The notes below the pieces were generated by a model. That model was given only the letters and a program-made list of their open reading frames with translations, was not told the origin of the DNA and ran no database searches. From NCBI RefSeq assembly GCF_030269925.1, contig NC_085126.1, positions 7,194,501 through 7,258,500 of the forward strand: 64,000 nucleotides of DNA, written 5' to 3'. The position numbers and the translations under genes are program-made. The stretch's first letter is position 1, and the number at the start of each line of letters is the position of its first letter. Of this stretch, positions 57,601-63,751 are shown piece after piece. Source of the stretch: Bombyx mori. Lineage: Eukaryota > Arthropoda > Insecta > Lepidoptera > Bombycidae.

Positions 57601-60600
57601 GGAAAGTAAAGATTTTAGGTTAGGCGCATAGACGGAATTCATTGCAAGATTCCACAGGGTAAAAAATACATTTATTGAGGTTTTTTTTTTAAATATAATA
57701 CATAATTTAAGGAGGTTCCTGTTGTTATGTACATTGACATGTCAGCGGCACAGCCAAGTCGCTGCTTAACGCTAAGTCTACGGCTATATTTCCGAAAATC
57801 AATAACGTACACATTTAAAAACATAAAAATCTTTATGAGTCATACGTATTCTGTATCAATGTGATAAGGTTATTCCCCTATTATTGTTATAGTATAATAT
57901 TGCTACTGAATTCTGAAAAATCTAAATAAATATTTTAATGCTCGTATATGATTTTAGTTGCTTTTAATAAGACTCCTAATTGACTAAGAGGGTTAGAAAA
58001 AAATTTACGTCACAGACTGCAAAATCGTCTAATACAGACAAGTCAGTCATATTTTTAATCGATCTGCCTACAAAGGCAATAAAAAAAATAAAAAAAATAA
58101 TACATTTAATAAAATTATGGACAACTTTTTTTTTGTATATATAGCAAAGGAGTCTGTAAGCGTACTCTAAATTAACGCAGTGGGTTCTAATGAGTATAAA
58201 AGTGTATATAAACTCTGATCCGGTGACGGACGTTACGATGGTAAAATAGAGATGACAATTTTTTTTTTGTATATGTAGTTGTCACTCATGTTGTGCTCAT
58301 CGTTGTGGGTCACTTATCAGCAATTTACAGGTCACAGCCACCGCAATATTCCACAGAGCACTGCCCACGGAAGATACGACGAAGCCACTCCGTAGACTCA
58401 GAGTTTCCAAACGATCCAGATAGATATTTCATTGTTAAGTAAGGGTCATTAACTTATTTTTTCCTAATGATAACAGTTAACAGTATTATATTTAAACGTA
58501 TTTCTGGCAAGATTCCTATCGAATTAATATTATTCGTAACTCCCAAACATCACAAAACATATAAAAGGGCAGAGGAATACGTATAAAACAGACGAACCGT
58601 GAAAGATGACTTGAAAATTTGCACAATTTATTAACATATTTTCGTCTTGCTCGCACTTAGTAATAACTATATTATGAGAGATAAGGACAGAATACGTAAT
58701 CTTTATGGAAGGCCTTTAGCCGACTTTTTAGCGTTGTACCATATCTTAATTGATCTCAAATTAAGTCCTGAGTTGAATTAAATACACAGTGTTTTTGTTG
58801 GCATTTTTGTGGAATAATTTCAAATAGAAACCTTAGTGAGTGGTGATTAATGTTAAAAAAAAAGATATTAATCCTTGGAGGTACGATTTATGTCTGTGGC
58901 TTTACTTTTCGGGACCACCGTGATATTTTAACTATAGTGACTATAAGCGATGCGCGTATATATGCTTTTTTTTTCTAAAGAAAAATCGACGTAATCGACA
59001 CGAGACAGACTCTGACCCCGAACGCCATGTGCCCAGATCGGGAAACGATTCTGGTCCCATGTTTTGAATTCACTCAAGTTCACTAGACTTTTAACGCGGT
59101 CATTGATACAATGATATTTTTTCCGTAGGACCGAAGCGTAAAGCCTTAACTTCAAATTATCATGGCTATATTAATATTCACTGTAATGTGTTTATTTGTC
59201 GTATTCATTGATAGTCAATTAACGAAAGAACGCGTTTGGAGTTCTCGTTACCGCGATTCAAGAGTTGCCTTTAGCGAAAACTAGATGTCGCTACTTGCTC
59301 ACAATGAGTTCATTACCTACAATTCTAGCCACATAGGTTACAACACGACTGAGATTTTCGTTTGTCAGCACGTTTAGCCTGGGCTAACGTTTTAAAGTCA
59401 AAACTAAAATGATTTGCATTAGTCGCGTCAATAAAGATTGTCGATACTCCAATGTCGATTAAAAATGTCGACCAATCGATAATCGGCTCCATATCTCGTA
59501 AACAAATCGACGGCTTCGCAGCCCGTAACTCATATACACATAAAGAAAAAGACGCATTCGAGGGCGTAATGACCGCACCTCGAGCCACCGCAGTCGGAGT
59601 ACTCCTCGTGTCCTGAGTTGTCGGTCTCTATATCCGATAAATGCGGGTACAGGCCGGGCTGTTGCGTGACGGCGCCATTGGCGTGCCCGTTCGCTTGTTT
59701 GTTATTGTTCACTTTGATCCTCTTTACATCCTCTAGTACCGACACGACGGCAGGCGAGTCTTGAGAGTCTGCAACAGAGTTATACAGTTACGGTTTATGG
59801 ACTCAGTGGAGCAAAGTGGGTCGCGTTTCCGAACCGGTGGTAGATTCTGCGAAGCACGGCTCTTGCTAGGGTTCGTGTTGGCAACGTCGTTAGGTTTGAG
59901 CCCCGTGAGCTCACCTACTAGCTCGGTGACGCTGACATGGTCTTTCTAGAGCTAGACCATCAGCTTAGGAAGGAAAAAAAGTGGAGGCCTCATGTAAAGC
60001 AATAACAAGCAATGTAAAGCATTGGACAATGAGGAATTATAACGTTAGTACTTTGTGCTTAGAGCGAGTTTTTTAACGTCCTCGATAGCGTAAAAGTTAA
60101 CTCAAATTTGTATGTAGTTGGAACGTTTGCCTAGGTTTGCCACTAAGGGCGCTGTTCCAACTCTAAGCAAATTCGAATTAACTTTCAGGCTATGGAGAAC
60201 TTTAAAAAAACGTGATCAGAACGCAATGTGCGACTGCTTCGCGCTAGATATAGGCAGGTTAACGATACCTAAACCACAATAACAGCCCCACCTTAACAGT
60301 AAATAGTTTGCTTTAAAAATTCCTGCCTCCAAAATGACGGATTCGGATTACGAGTCGCTAATTTCTTCGCAGTTTAAAACGTTTCCGTGTATTAAAAATA
60401 TAAAGCATTAAGAGAGAGACAATCGAATAACGTGACTCATGTTGGACAAACACAAAATGATCAGCGAAACTCAACGTTTACGAGGAAAACGAAAGTATAC
60501 CTTCTTAATAAATATGACTAATAAGTATTAGATCGGATGGGTTAACTTTTTTGACGTAGGCATGTTTATGGCTTAGTGCGAGTTTTTTAACGTTCTCGAT

Positions 60601-61678
60601 AGCGTAAGAGTTAACTAAAATTTGTGTACCGCTGGAACAGCGCCCCTAGCAGCAAACGTAGGCAAACGTTCAAACTCTATACAAATTTGAGTTAACTTTT
60701 ACGCTGTCGAGAACGTTAAAAAACTCACACTAAGCACACTGAACTAAGACCTTGCAAAACTACGACTAGAAGTAATCAGGCGTTTGCATAACTGAACCTA
60801 GGACCTAGTGTTGATAGATCGACAGGGTCTCTATGGATTTTGGTAATCATTTATTACTACATATAACAATAATAAATTATGAGCAAAATGATAGAATATT
60901 TCGCACTTACTTCATCTATATCTTATCATATCTTCATATTTGAGCGATCAATTTTAGAAGAAAAAACATCTTTAGCAGGTACATCTATAAATATTTGTCC
61001 TGCGTGTGAATGAGATAGAACATTTCTGTAGGTTTCACTTCTACCGAGTGAGTGATGAGCCTGTTAAAACTTAACACATGTGGCGGAAACATGTCACATG
61101 TGAGACAAAAAGAAGTACACCCCAATCCCGATTACTAAATATATTTCTCGAAGACTTTCATCATAGTTAAAATCATTGAATGCTCGACCAACAAAGGCGA
61201 TCATGTATCTTAGCGAACTATTTTTTTTCCTATCTATTCGAGGGTAGCCTAAAGGGTTGTTCCAGTTTCTCGCGGACGGGTTGATGAGCTCACGGGCTCA
61301 ACCTGAGAGAATTTGCTAACATTAGCTCTACCAAGAGACGTGCTTCATTTAATCTACTACCGGATCGGAATCGCGGCCCATTAAACAAACTATAGTATAC
61401 TACCAAGATACTAAAACATCACAATACTAACTTCTCCTTTTAACCGGTTGAGAACCAACAATCTTCTCGGCGTCTTTGTCTCCTTCTCTGTCTACGACGT
61501 CTCCATTTTGTTCTTTCGTCTTTTCTTCGAACGTCACTTTAGGTATATTGGCTATTACTTCCGGTTTTTTATGAGCCAGAGATGTAGTGCTTCCCATTAA
61601 GGGGGCTTTCTCAGATGGATCCTGCTCACTCTGATCGTCATCTGAATCATTTTGCTCAGGTTTCCTGGGAGGAGGTGC
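39351..61678 (-). CDS. ANLN: Anillin (scraps), C-terminal 13 exons, 5' part outside window
   Basis: Anillin is the cytokinesis scaffold that links RhoA, F-actin, myosin II and septins at the cleavage furrow. Thirteen exons on the - strand join in phase without a stop: 61678-61432, 59768-59579, 50803-50716, 49529-49377, 48575-48423, 46810-46649, 45294-45204, 44867-44721, 43574-43429, 43166-43086, 42453-42286, 40570-40370 and 39635-39351. They give 703 residues. Residues 1-275 are a low-complexity acidic linker. Residues about 315-385 form the helical Rho-binding segment (VISQASQALNLC is near-diagnostic). Residues about 390-560 are the C2-like part of the anillin homology region. Residues about 570-703 are the PH domain (FDDVSGLGAWHRRW, DLCARPNTLLLEC). 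Family members are about 1100-1240 residues, so the N-terminal third with the myosin- and actin-binding regions lies beyond the right edge. The assignment rests on family knowledge of anillin motifs. The exon joins were read by eye from splice sites and phase. Confidence 0.95.
39794..40024 (+). repeat. Family A repeat in anillin last intron
   Basis: TTACTGGTGGTAGGACCTTT start, CATCTAAGCAATAAAAAAAA end. Antisense to the anillin transcript. Confidence 0.8.
40370..40570 (-). CDS. ANLN: Anillin exon: C2-like end and first half of PH domain
   Basis: A 201-bp exon of 67 codons, phase 0 at both ends. It reads VPMGSPLEGSVCVEVRARV, then FLTAFDDVSGLGAWHRRWFR and LAYWKYPDDVHKK. SPLEG..V.V.V is the last strand block before the PH domain in anillins, and FDDVSGLGAWHRRW is the most conserved stretch of the family. 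The donor is gtatca. The exon is very GC-rich and contains a CGCGCGCGC run. Confidence 0.96.
41322..41535 (-). repeat. Family B variant repeat
   Basis: GTTACTGGTGGCCCGGAGGC tail variant, then CTACCACCGGATCGGAATCG and GAGAAACTCAGCGGGTTGAG. Confidence 0.7.
41850..42060 (+). mobile_element. tRNA-derived SINE fragment
   Basis: Contains GGGTTCGAATCCCG (perfect B box) followed by GGATATTTGTATGATAAATA and GGTTATGGATGTATACTAAA, a common lepidopteran SINE body. The 5' (A-box) part is replaced by a LINE-L tail fragment (TTGCCTTTGTAGGCAGAC). Confidence 0.6.
42286..42453 (-). CDS. ANLN: Anillin exon: linker and C2-like strand region
   Basis: A 168-bp exon of 56 codons, phase 0 to 0, starting SSSKLLTPKSK and ending SRTSFTLNK. 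SPGGPHTVRTPQFQLHGYC matches the anillin SPGG..AVRTS.F.L.G motif before the PH domain. The donor reads gtcact, a weak match to consensus, but the join K|VPMGSPLEG fits both phase and family sequence. Confidence 0.92.
42617..42645. repeat. (TCTG)n/(TC)n microsatellite in anillin intron
   Basis: CTGTCTGTCTGTCTG followed by CTCTCTCTCTCT. Confidence 0.75.
42838..43020 (-). repeat. Family B repeat in anillin intron
   Basis: CCCTACCTATGCTGATAGCC to GGCGAGAAACTCAGTGGGTT, ending 65 bp from an anillin exon. Confidence 0.75.
43086..43166 (-). CDS. ANLN: Anillin 81-bp exon in the C2-like domain
   Basis: Twenty-seven codons, phase 0 to 0: VTVEVYLLQASKEM then LPHDVKYHIFNKK. It follows SSDFK of the previous exon to give DFKVTVEVY, the anillin counterpart of human DFEINIEVY. 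The acceptor is a tgcag after T-rich DNA and the donor is gtaaat. Confidence 0.9.
43429..43574 (-). CDS. ANLN: Anillin exon in the C2-like domain
   Basis: A 146-bp exon that starts with the last two bases of a split Asp codon (G|AT) and then reads GAVGHHAVCLLKCRDRVLA and ends MLGLSSDFK. The hydrophobic AVCLLKC strand and the DFK end match the anillin homology region. The donor is a consensus gtaagt. Confidence 0.92.
43832..43920 (-). repeat. Helitron family C, 3' fragment
   Basis: CTAGTAGCCGCCCAGTAGTC then GAAACTCGGCTATAATTATT is the family C 3' end with a decayed hairpin. The rest is missing. Confidence 0.6.
44052..44420 (-). repeat. Family B repeat, longest copy
   Basis: TTTCCTACCTAAGCTGATAG through GACTGGTGCTTGAGGTACTT, GTGGATCTGGAGGATCCGAA and GTCCACAGGATCGGGAATG. 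Confidence 0.8.
44430..44535. repeat. AT-rich (TTTAAA)n-like tract
   Basis: Alternating TATATTTAAAT and AAATTTAAATTTAAATTT blocks, self-complementary, in an anillin intron. Confidence 0.7.
44721..44867 (-). CDS. ANLN: Anillin exon: end of Rho-binding helices, start of C2-like domain
   Basis: A 147-bp exon with split codons at both ends. It reads HRRQACLHEMQRLQVEGAG, an Ala/Pro-rich loop, then LSVAALNVPLRRDYVRQLNA. The first part is amphipathic and continues the coiled coil. SVAALNVPLRRDYV corresponds to human VTLSEIRLPLKADFV. The donor is gtccgt. The exon is very GC-rich. Confidence 0.92.
44904..45145 (+). repeat. Family A repeat in anillin intron
   Basis: TTACTGGTGGTAGGACCTCT start, CCTAAGCAATAAAGAAAAAT end. 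It fills most of the intron between the 44721-44867 and 45204-45294 exons. Confidence 0.8.
45204..45294 (-). CDS. ANLN: Anillin exon with the QASQALNLC Rho-binding motif
   Basis: A 91-bp exon that begins ASQALNLCAATIEFSGSTEQ and ends AEGERLLLLA plus one base of a split Thr codon. Joined to VISQ of the previous exon it gives the near-invariant QASQALNLC. ERLLLLAT matches human ERLLLIAT. The donor is a strong gtgagt. Confidence 0.95.
45403..45887. mobile_element. 485-bp element with 21-bp GC-rich inverted ends
   Basis: GCGCGCGAGTTCATGTCCAT at the left end recurs reversed at the right (GATGGACATGAACTCGCGCG). Flanks CTACAGTA (45395-45402) and ATACAGTA (45888-45895) look like an 8-bp duplication with one mismatch. 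It has no coding content. The superfamily is uncertain; the 8-bp duplication would fit P or hAT types. It lies in the anillin intron upstream of the 45204-45294 exon. Confidence 0.7.
46192..46622 (+). repeat. Family B repeat interrupted by a hAT MITE
   Basis: GCCGGATCTTCTCAGTGGGT to AATTCGATGAATTTAGAA, then the 269-bp MITE, then TAGAATAACCCCTCGAGGTT and ACTAGAATAGG. Confidence 0.8.
46319..46587. mobile_element. 269-bp hAT-type MITE nested in a family B repeat
   Basis: Inverted ends CAGCGGTCGGGGAAC and GTTCCCCGACCGCTG (15 bp, perfect). The 8-bp target duplication is ATTTAGAA (46311-46318) and ATCTAGAA (46588-46595), with one mismatch. The family B repeat resumes directly after it (TAGAATAACCCCTCGAGG), so the order of insertion is clear. 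It lies in an anillin intron, 60 bp from an exon. Confidence 0.88.
46649..46810 (-). CDS. ANLN: Anillin exon: coiled-coil entry to the anillin homology region
   Basis: Fifty-four codons, phase 0 to 0. SSTPSTPLRVIRHASPERG is followed by a Pro/Glu loop and then VRQRIKELQNEITKQQTVIS. The heptad-like IKELQNEITKQQ helix starts the Rho-binding segment. The donor is gtacct. A family B repeat lies directly downstream in the intron, with a hAT-type MITE nested in it. Confidence 0.92.
46849..47269 (+). mobile_element. Non-autonomous Helitron, family C
   Basis: Starts TCTATATATTAATTGTATAA, ends with TAGTCGAATTTCGACTACTG and GGGACCACTAG/T. The 7-bp stem hairpin lies about 10 bases from the end. Confidence 0.75.
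47273..47620 (+). mobile_element. LINE C-terminal fragment with zinc-knuckle-like motif
   Basis: The frame reads CETVKSLEFGVVEDVTHIME, ECVRSEAECSS, AMDVGIYNSILASPLSRAAR then MLYKLVGIKRRV and stop. The EDVTHIMEEC block resembles the H..C end motif after the RNase H or reverse transcriptase of Jockey/R1-type LINEs. It ends with a TAA-rich tail at 47601-47615. It begins right at the end of a Helitron. Confidence 0.5.
47846..48096 (+). mobile_element. Non-autonomous Helitron, second copy of the 34441 type
   Basis: Starts TCTATACTAATATATAAATC and ends CAGACGGGTACAGTTAG/T. Very similar to the 34-kb copy. In an anillin intron. Confidence 0.75.
48423..48575 (-). CDS. ANLN: Anillin exon with LVHSVSFYRR motif
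   Basis: Fifty-one codons, phase 0 to 0. It reads HGSMSSSSFVYQEKSKFTSP, then a Pro-rich loop, then ELVHSVSFYRRMQNS. The VSFYR motif is found just before the anillin homology region in other anillins. The donor is gtaagt after AATTCC. Confidence 0.92.
48649..49062 (+). mobile_element. Non-autonomous Helitron, family C, best copy
   Basis: Starts TCTATATATTAATACGTGAA, ends AGTCGAATTTCGACTACTGC then GGGACCTCTAG/T. Length 414 bp. It inserted between A and T as Helitrons do. A family A repeat follows immediately. Confidence 0.8.
49067..49316 (-). repeat. Family A repeat in anillin intron
   Basis: TTTTTTATTGCTTAGATGGA to GGTCCTACCACCAGTAAAT. Starts right after the Helitron 48649-49062. Confidence 0.8.
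49377..49529 (-). CDS. ANLN: Anillin acidic-linker exon
   Basis: Fifty-one codons, phase 0 to 0: VVKKNNTSYRKAVRQSDSES, then an acidic run DSELDDMLDEALGEEAEG, ending PPKVNK. The region is likely disordered. It has no recognised domain of its own and is placed by the clean phase joins with its neighbours. Confidence 0.87.
49615..49885 (-). mobile_element. LINE-L 3' fragment
   Basis: The - strand reads GVRFQRSFLPRTIRLWNELP, STVLPERYEMSFFKRGLWRV then LSGRQRLGSAPGIAEVHG. A-tail side at 49615. In an anillin intron. Confidence 0.75.
49952..50165 (-). mobile_element. Non-autonomous Helitron, D type
   Basis: The reverse strand starts TCACTACATAGTATAAAACA and ends GAAGTGAGGGCGGGTCGCTA G/T. A near-identical copy lies at 52582-52790 and a partial one at 5073-5311. 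Confidence 0.75.
50212..50275 (-). repeat. Family A fragment, diverged
   Basis: GGCTCATCCGATGCTTAGTG GTTACCAAAGCCCGTGGA resembles the 3' part in reverse. Confidence 0.45.
50390..50700 (+). mobile_element. RTE-type LINE C-terminus
   Basis: The frame reads RSRGRSHTRWSDQIRTALDS, AVYSALHDAVDRGKWKKILK and then GGHDPQT and stop. This matches the RGRP..RW.D.I.......A..R..W pattern and GGHDPQ ending of insect endonuclease/reverse transcriptase LINEs. 5'-truncated, in an anillin intron. Confidence 0.7.
50716..50803 (-). CDS. ANLN: Anillin short linker exon
   Basis: An 88-bp exon that completes a split Ser codon and reads TEDVQEKEIDKLNKSDDWAE then TSFGRDVMN. The acceptor is tttacag and the donor gtgagt. 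It is followed upstream by an 8.8-kb intron to the exon at 59579-59768, which is filled with Helitrons and MITEs. Confidence 0.85.
50892..51137 (-). repeat. Family A repeat in anillin intron
   Basis: CTTTTTTTTTATTGCTAGAT to GGTCCTACCACCAGTTC, in reverse. Near full length. Confidence 0.8.
51388..51610. repeat. MITE with 38-bp inverted ends
   Basis: ATATCGACGGAAGAAAGCGG ... GTCGTAACTTGAAAAA on the left against (reversed) ATATCGTCTGAAGAAAGCGG ... GTCGTAACTTGAAAAA on the right. The AT-rich interior is not coding. Confidence 0.75.
51765..51880 (-). repeat. LINE-L 3' end
   Basis: TTTTTTTATTGCTCTTAATA then GGCAGACGAGCATACGGCCC to CAAGCCGCTGCCTAC. Only the 3' 110 bases remain. Confidence 0.7.
51985..52252. 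repeat. MITE with ~37-bp inverted ends, copy 1
   Basis: ATATCGAGAGGTGAAAGACT ... TTTAAAGCGACA on the left. Reversed on the right: ATATCGAGAGACGAAAAGTT ... TTAAAGCGACA. A diverged relative lies at 63402-63658. Confidence 0.7.
52418..52430. repeat. Run of G
   Basis: A run of ten G (GCCGGGGGGGGGGTCCCC), unusual for this AT-rich DNA, able to pair with the CCCC after it. Confidence 0.7.
52582..52790 (-). mobile_element. Non-autonomous Helitron, D type, second copy
   Basis: Same ends and interior as 49952-50165 (TTTCTCCACTATTTAATGGA, AAACCGCATCAAAATCCGT). Confidence 0.75.
52800..54600. other. Intron DNA of anillin, little recognised
   Basis: Lies in the 8.8-kb intron. Only a possible old repeat at 53690-53935 was seen. 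Confidence 0.45.
53690..53935. repeat. Possible old hAT-type repeat
   Basis: GTGCCTGCCCCCTTTGCGAA and GGCGCCCACAAGGGGGCGTT ATCGCCCACTTTAG resemble GC-rich repeat ends in an AT-rich setting. Ends and target duplication could not be fixed. Confidence 0.35.
54645..54800 (+). repeat. LINE-L 3' end
   Basis: GACTTCTTCAAACGAGGCTT to GTATGCTCGTCTGCCTGCTC then GGGCAATAAATAAATAAAA. Confidence 0.7.
54816..55002 (-). repeat. Family B repeat in the large anillin intron
   Basis: TTTTTTCCTACCCAAGTCGG to GATCCGGCGAGAAACTCATT. Followed at once by MITE-P copy 3. Confidence 0.75.
55014..55148 (+). repeat. MITE-P copy 3 (left half)
   Basis: Left arm with GTGTGCTTGGTGCGAG, ACGTGCTCGATAACG and GACGCTAGGGGCGCTGT. 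The right arm is absent. It lies in the large anillin intron directly after a family B repeat. Confidence 0.75.
56587..56864 (-). repeat. MITE-Q copy 2, reversed
   Basis: Reverse complement of the 6258-6534 element with only a few differences (for example TTAATAGTTAACC against TTAAGTATTAACC). Flanked by TA on both sides. Confidence 0.8.
57155..57441 (-). mobile_element. Non-autonomous Helitron
   Basis: The reverse strand starts TCTGTATAACTAAAATGACA and ends GACGAAATCGCGAGCACAGC then TAG/T. Internal TAGTTTTACCGCTAGAGAAA. In the 8.8-kb anillin intron. Confidence 0.65.
57445..59575. other. Intron DNA of anillin, little recognised
   Basis: Only LINE-L scraps (57720-57780 and near 58060 and 58215) were seen. 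Short frames do not look coding. Confidence 0.45.
57720..57780 (-). repeat. LINE-L 3' fragment, diverged
   Basis: TGTACATTGACATGTCAGCG GCACAGCCAAGTCGCTGC resembles the LINE-L 3' end in reverse. Confidence 0.45.
59579..59768 (-). CDS. ANLN: Anillin linker exon
   Basis: A 190-bp exon with split codons at both ends. It reads SQDSPAVVSVLEDVKRIKVN, then NNNKQANGHANGAV, then YPHLSDIETDNSGHEEYSDC. It is acidic and low in complexity. The donor is gtgcgg. The phase-2 end (AG|C) joins the next exon as Ser, and the phase-1 start joins the previous exon as Asn. Confidence 0.87.
59808..59978 (+). repeat. Family B repeat close to an anillin exon
   Basis: AGCAAAGTGGGTCGCGTTTC to CATCAGCTTAGGAAGGAAAA, starting 40 bp upstream of the 59579-59768 exon. 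Confidence 0.75.
60053..60214 (+). repeat. MITE-P copy 4
   Basis: Nearly full palindrome. The left arm has AACGTCCTCGATAGCG and the right arm is diverged (GGCTATGGAGAACTTTAAAA). It lies in an anillin intron. Confidence 0.75.
60568..60742 (-). repeat. MITE-P copy 5, full-length and reversed
   Basis: Both arms present: AACGTTCTCGATAGCG at about 60589 and CGCTGTCGAGAACGTT at about 60703, with the CGCCCCTAGC core in reverse. It ends CACTAAGCACACTGA. It is the best complete member, about 175 bp. Confidence 0.8.
61228..61388 (-). repeat. Family B repeat
   Basis: TTTTCCTATCTATTCGAGGG to CTACCGGATCGGAATCGCGG. Ends 44 bp from the 61432 splice site. Confidence 0.75.
61432..61678 (-). CDS. ANLN: Anillin, most 5' exon inside the window
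   Basis: A 247-bp exon starting after tttcag with APPPRKPEQN. It contains acidic SDDDQSEQDPSEKAPLMGS and ends VGSQPVKRR plus one base. It is charged linker sequence without a known domain. There is no initiator Met in a suitable place, and the exon starts in phase 0, so further 5' exons must lie beyond position 64000. The donor is gttagt. Confidence 0.85.
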
Positions 61679-61827
61679 CTGAAAATAATAATTGATATTT
61701 ATGTTTAAATAACGCACTATAGATATGGCAGTGACCAACCCCCAAACCGAAGGAAACTGCGACCCTTGCTTAAATGTCGTAGAAGTGACTTCAAAATGTT
61801 CCGGTTTGTGGAGTAGAGTTTACTGGT

Positions 61828-62066
61828 GGTAGGACCTCTTGTGAGTCTGCGCGGGTGGGTACCACCACTCTGCCTATTTCTGCCGTGAAGCAATAATGTG
61901 TTTCGGTTTGAAGGGTGGGGCAGCCGTTGTATCTATACCTGAGACCTTAGAACTTATATCTCAAGGTGGATGGCGCATTTACGTTGTGGATGTCTATGGG
62001 CTCCAGTAACCACTTACCACCAGGTGGGCTGTGAGCTGGTCCACACATCTAAGCAATAAAAAAAAG
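61828..62066 (+). repeat. Family A repeat
   Basis: TTTACTGGTGGTAGGACCTC start, CATCTAAGCAATAAAAAAAA end. In the intron upstream of the 61432-61678 anillin exon. Confidence 0.8.
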
Positions 62067-62069
62067 TAG

Positions 62070-63105
62070 AATGCCGATTATTCGTATGTAATTGAACTTC
62101 AACCTAACGCTTTTAGGTGAAGGTTGACATTCACGATAGATACCGCTATCTGCATGACAGTGATTGTGATTAGCCAATCTTCTAACTAGGACAGAAGGGC
62201 AAAGGGTAAAGAGTAGTTTACAACGTGAATACAACACAAGGTCGGTTTGAAATAATGACTATCTTCCCTTAATACGGAAACGCGTAATTGCGAAAGCATA
62301 AGCAAAACGGTGGTATCAAACTGAACGGTCTTATAAAACCCTAAAGCGACACTCACAAAAAATTCTAATCAAGAACTCAGATCAACAAAAAAACCTCAGT
62401 AAAATTTTGGAAGTAACATCCCTAAGCATTCCGTATTGATAGCCAACCGTCTGCGGTACAACATTTATTGTAAACTTTACACAAAAAAAAAAACTACCCA
62501 AACCAAAGGGCCTCAATAATGTTATTGATGTAATTACCGGGTTGTGCCAAAAAGTGCTAATTTAATTTTAGATTTCAAATTAAAAGACCCTTTTTAATTA
62601 TAGTATATATTTCTTCGGATAGTTTATTTAAGCAATCAGTAATGTTGCTTCAAATCTTGAGAAATTAAATTAAAGTCTCTATTTGATTACGGATTGTTTT
62701 ACCCTTCAAGCCAGAACGAACGATTACAACGCGGCAGAAATATACCGAGTGGTGGCATCTTTAAGTGCAGACTAACAATGCACTATACCACCAACAATTT
62801 CGATCATAATATGCTCCCACACCCAAGAAATGTGGTGGTGCTTCTCAAAGACCCAAAACAGCAAAATTTGACAACCATATATTGTAAATAACGTCATAAC
62901 CATTCTCGAACAAAACGTACCATACGAAAAACCGTCAAGATTTCTCAACATCACATCACATACGCAATCGAAGTTGAAGCTAAATGTAAAAATTATCACA
63001 TCAACACACATTACGCATGTAATCTGTTAACACAATGTTACAAAACACGCAAGTATGTATCATAATATGCAGTTCTATTATTTTAGAATGACCTATAAAC
63101 ATTTT
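62070..63105. other. Probable anillin intron, nothing recognised
   Basis: AT-rich, no exon with splice context on either strand. Confidence 0.45.
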
Positions 63106-63108
63106 TTA

Positions 63109-63300
63109 ACTGGTGGTAGGACCTCTTGTGAGTCCGCACGGGTAGGTACCACCACCCTGCCTATTTCTGCCGTGAAGCAGTAATGGGTTTCGGTTTGAAG
63201 AGTGGGGCAGCCGTTGTAACTATACTTGAGACCTTAGAAACTTATATCTCAAGGTGGGTGGCGCATTTACGTTGTGGATGTCTATGGGCTCCAGTAACCA
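63109..63300 (+). repeat. Family A repeat, 3' truncated
   Basis: AACTGGTGGTAGGACCTCTT start. It stops after GGGCTCCAGTAACC without the tail. Confidence 0.75.
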
Positions 63301-63401
63301 AAATTTGAGAGCCCAAGCGTATGAGTCTATTAAATTTGGATAGTTTATTTGATTCGCCCAATATCGTTTTTTTGTGATATCATACGATAATAAATATCTA
63401 T

Positions 63402-63658
63402 ATACGAGGGGTGGAAAGGCTATTTCGCTTAGTACGCGACATTTATCTTTGTAATTAAAGGTCTGTTTCATTTAGTATTAATATCAACAATTCGATGTTT
63501 TTAATTGAACTTTAATTAAGTTTACCTTATTCAAATATCTGAAGAAGTTATTTTTTATTATATCTTTTCCAAATTTTAAACTTTAACTGACTCTCTTGTA
63601 AAGTTGCAAAAATGCCGCTTAAGCTCTTTCCTTACAGTCTTTCGCCCCTCAATATAGA
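63402..63658. repeat. Same MITE family as 51985-52252, diverged copy
   Basis: ATACGAGGGGTGGAAAGGCT at the left. The interior shares ATTTATCTTTGTAATTAAAG, TTTTTAATTGAACTTTAATT and AAGTTGCAAAAATGCCGCTT with the 52-kb copy. Confidence 0.65.
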
Positions 63659-63751
63659 GGTTTGTTTAGCCGAAGCTTTCAATATACAAAATAATTATTT
63701 ACGGGACCCAAGCGCTGCGCTATTAAAACTAGGTTCTACAAAATGTTTGTA

